From contig JAEUVY010000027.1 in the NCBI GenBank assembly GCA_016786565.1, forward strand, positions 1 through 52,188: a DNA stretch of 52,188 bases, read 5' to 3'. The translations under genes were made by a program, and so were the position numbers. Every line of letters starts with the position of its first letter. Within the stretch, counting starts at the first letter, position 1. The notes beneath the pieces are model-generated. The model had not been told where the DNA came from and did not search any database. It saw only the letters and a program-made list of their open reading frames with translations. Below, piece after piece: positions 51,173 to 52,188 of this stretch. The DNA is from Flavipsychrobacter sp. GTDB lineage: Bacteria; Bacteroidota; Bacteroidia; Chitinophagales; Chitinophagaceae.

Positions 51173-52188
51173 CTAATCAACCAATTTGTAGCGCTTGTAA
51201 GGGCGGGAATATATGCCATATGCTAAGCCGATGGTGACGTAATTCCCTGTCAGGTCGGTGCCGCCAATGTTCTTATAGTTCACGTAATTGTATTTTGCCT
51301 GAAACGACACGTACCTGCGAAGGTGGTTGTTATTTTTGGTGACCTTGTTGGTGATAAACAATCTGTAACCCAAGCCTGCATTGGCATTGAATGAATTGAT
51401 GGACTTCGCGATCGAATTGGTGGAAGTGGAAACGCCGGCATCGGAATAATAGATACTCAATACCTGCAGCTCTTCATATCCTGTACCGAAGAGAACATCC
51501 AGTTCGTGCTTCTTTTTACGAAAAAGCTTTATACCCATATCGAAACCGGTATTCCAGCTAAAGAAGTTTGTTGAAGTGTATATGGAATCATAACGTTCCA
51601 CAAGGTAAGGCGTGGCTGAGCTGCCCGGCCTGATGCCAATAGTTGCCTCCCACATGAACGTTTCGGAGCGTGCGCCTAATCCGTAAGTGAAATATGGCTG
51701 ACTACCCAACAATGAAAGTGAGCCAGTGGGAATCCACGTACCCATATGCAATGTGCTACTGAAACCACTCACTTCCTTGTTGAACTTTCTGTAAGACACG
51801 TACTTGCTCTTAAGAACGGAGCTATCGTAGATGTTTGAGTCCAATGACGAAAAACGAACGCTATCGGGGTTGGCGTAAAAACGCAGGAGGAAATCCTCAA
51901 CAGGCGTGTACTTTCGCTTACCGATCATAGATTGTGCCATACGCTGCAGAAAGGCATAGTATGTCTTATAGAACTCGTAGTACTCTTCATTGTTGCGCGG
52001 CAACGGATAGTTCCACTCCTGCCATTCCTGAAAGTGTTCCTTGGCAAAAACTCCGTCACACGATCTTTTATATTCGTCCAGATATTGCAGCACATAACTA
52101 TCGTACATATCTCCTGCATCAAACGATGTCATGTCTCTGGAGAGCAAAAATTCGCTCGCCTTCATGCTCTCTTTAAACCGGTTGGTGC
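51173..52188 (-). CDS. Unrecognised envelope protein (N-terminus beyond window)
   Basis: The frame is open on the minus strand to the window edge, at least 338 residues, so the first ATG seen (52163-52165) is probably not the true start. The N-terminal part is helical and charged (YDSYVLQYLDEYKRSCDG ... MIGKRKYTPVEDFLLRFY). The last 200 residues alternate strands with aromatic residues (MWEATIGIRPGSSATPYL, FNANAGLGYRLFITNK, RYVSFQAKYNYVNYK, YVTIGLAYGIYSR), like a small beta-barrel. Family not recognised. Outer-membrane location is inferred only from this strand pattern. Confidence 0.7.
   Translation of the reverse strand, partial: TNRFKESMKASEFLLSRDMTSFDAGDMYDSYVLQYLDEYKRSCDGVFAKEHFQEWQEWNYPLPRNNEEYYEFYKTYYAFLQRMAQSMIGKRKYTPVEDFLLRFYANPDSVRFSSLDSNIYDSSVLKSKYVSYRKFNKEVSGFSSTLHMGTWIPTGSLSLLGSQPYFTYGLGARSETFMWEATIGIRPGSSATPYLVERYDSIYTSTNFFSWNTGFDMGIKLFRKKKHELDVLFGTGYEELQVLSIYYSDAGVSTSTNSIAKSINSFNANAGLGYRLFITNKVTKNNNHLRRYVSFQAKYNYVNYKNIGGTDLTGNYVTIGLAYGIYSRPYKRYKLVD

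Overview
The window is a piece of a Bacteroidota chromosome, most likely from the family Chitinophagaceae or a close relative. I base this on several things. Several large secreted proteins end in type IX secretion (T9SS) sorting domains of both the A type and the gliding-motility (CHU_C, B) type. One carries SprB repeats. Many genes have the Bacteroidota -7 promoter box TAnnTTTG, and Shine-Dalgarno sites are essentially absent. Many families are typical of the phylum (DUF4369/TlpA-like thioredoxins, YkuD_2 L,D-transpeptidase, TolB-propeller/outer-membrane-barrel fusions, OprO/P-type porin). No rRNA, tRNA, CRISPR array, insertion sequence or prophage was found. The species assignment is an inference.

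Layout. 1-6900: two divergent giant surface proteins, a glycine-rich/GEVED/Ig-like protein cut by the left edge and a SprB-repeat T9SS protein. 7000-12800: two small DUF4190 membrane proteins, L-aspartate oxidase (nadB), a metallo-beta-lactamase-fold hydrolase with a long structured leader, and a thioredoxin-domain envelope protein. 12850-20700: glycosyltransferase, APC amino-acid permease, a PIN-type toxin-antitoxin pair, an NHL-propeller T9SS protein, a dense cluster of inverted repeats, a TMTC-like GT-C/TPR membrane protein and a GNAT. 20770-25250: M13 zinc peptidase lipoprotein, SanA-like protein, a DUF6265 lipoprotein and a class-A-beta-lactamase-like serine hydrolase. 25400-33900: fructose-1,6-bisphosphatase, M16 peptidase plus nitronate monooxygenase, a LamG/Ig-like gliding-type surface protein, a divergent acyl-CoA reductase/ferredoxin pair and a DUF6438 protein. 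33950-41500: dprA, an O-antigen-ligase-like protein, a 1145-residue TolB-propeller/barrel protein with a dead peptidase domain, a glyoxalase-II-like hydrolase and an L,D-transpeptidase. 41600-52188: oxyR, an unknown protein, ilvE, a second six-repeat NHL T9SS protein, a small Cys-rich secreted protein with no clear start codon, an AIM24-like protein, Mn-type superoxide dismutase, an OmpR-type regulator, an OprO/P-like porin and an edge-truncated envelope protein.

How it fits together. Most of the window is housekeeping metabolism (nadB, fbp, ilvE), oxidative-stress defence (oxyR, sod) and envelope biology (peptidases, L,D-transpeptidase, glycosyltransferases, O-antigen-ligase-like protein, porin). 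Interspersed are five very large or repetitive exported proteins that look like T9SS cargo. Genes are mostly single units or pairs, bounded by strong intrinsic hairpin terminators. Two convergent gene pairs share a 4-base stop overlap with no spacer at all. I found no convincing new multi-gene defence or biosynthetic system. The least explained items are the inverted-repeat cluster near 18 kb, the 130-nt structured leader at 9.67 kb, the paired six-blade NHL proteins and the degenerate peptidase-propeller-barrel protein.
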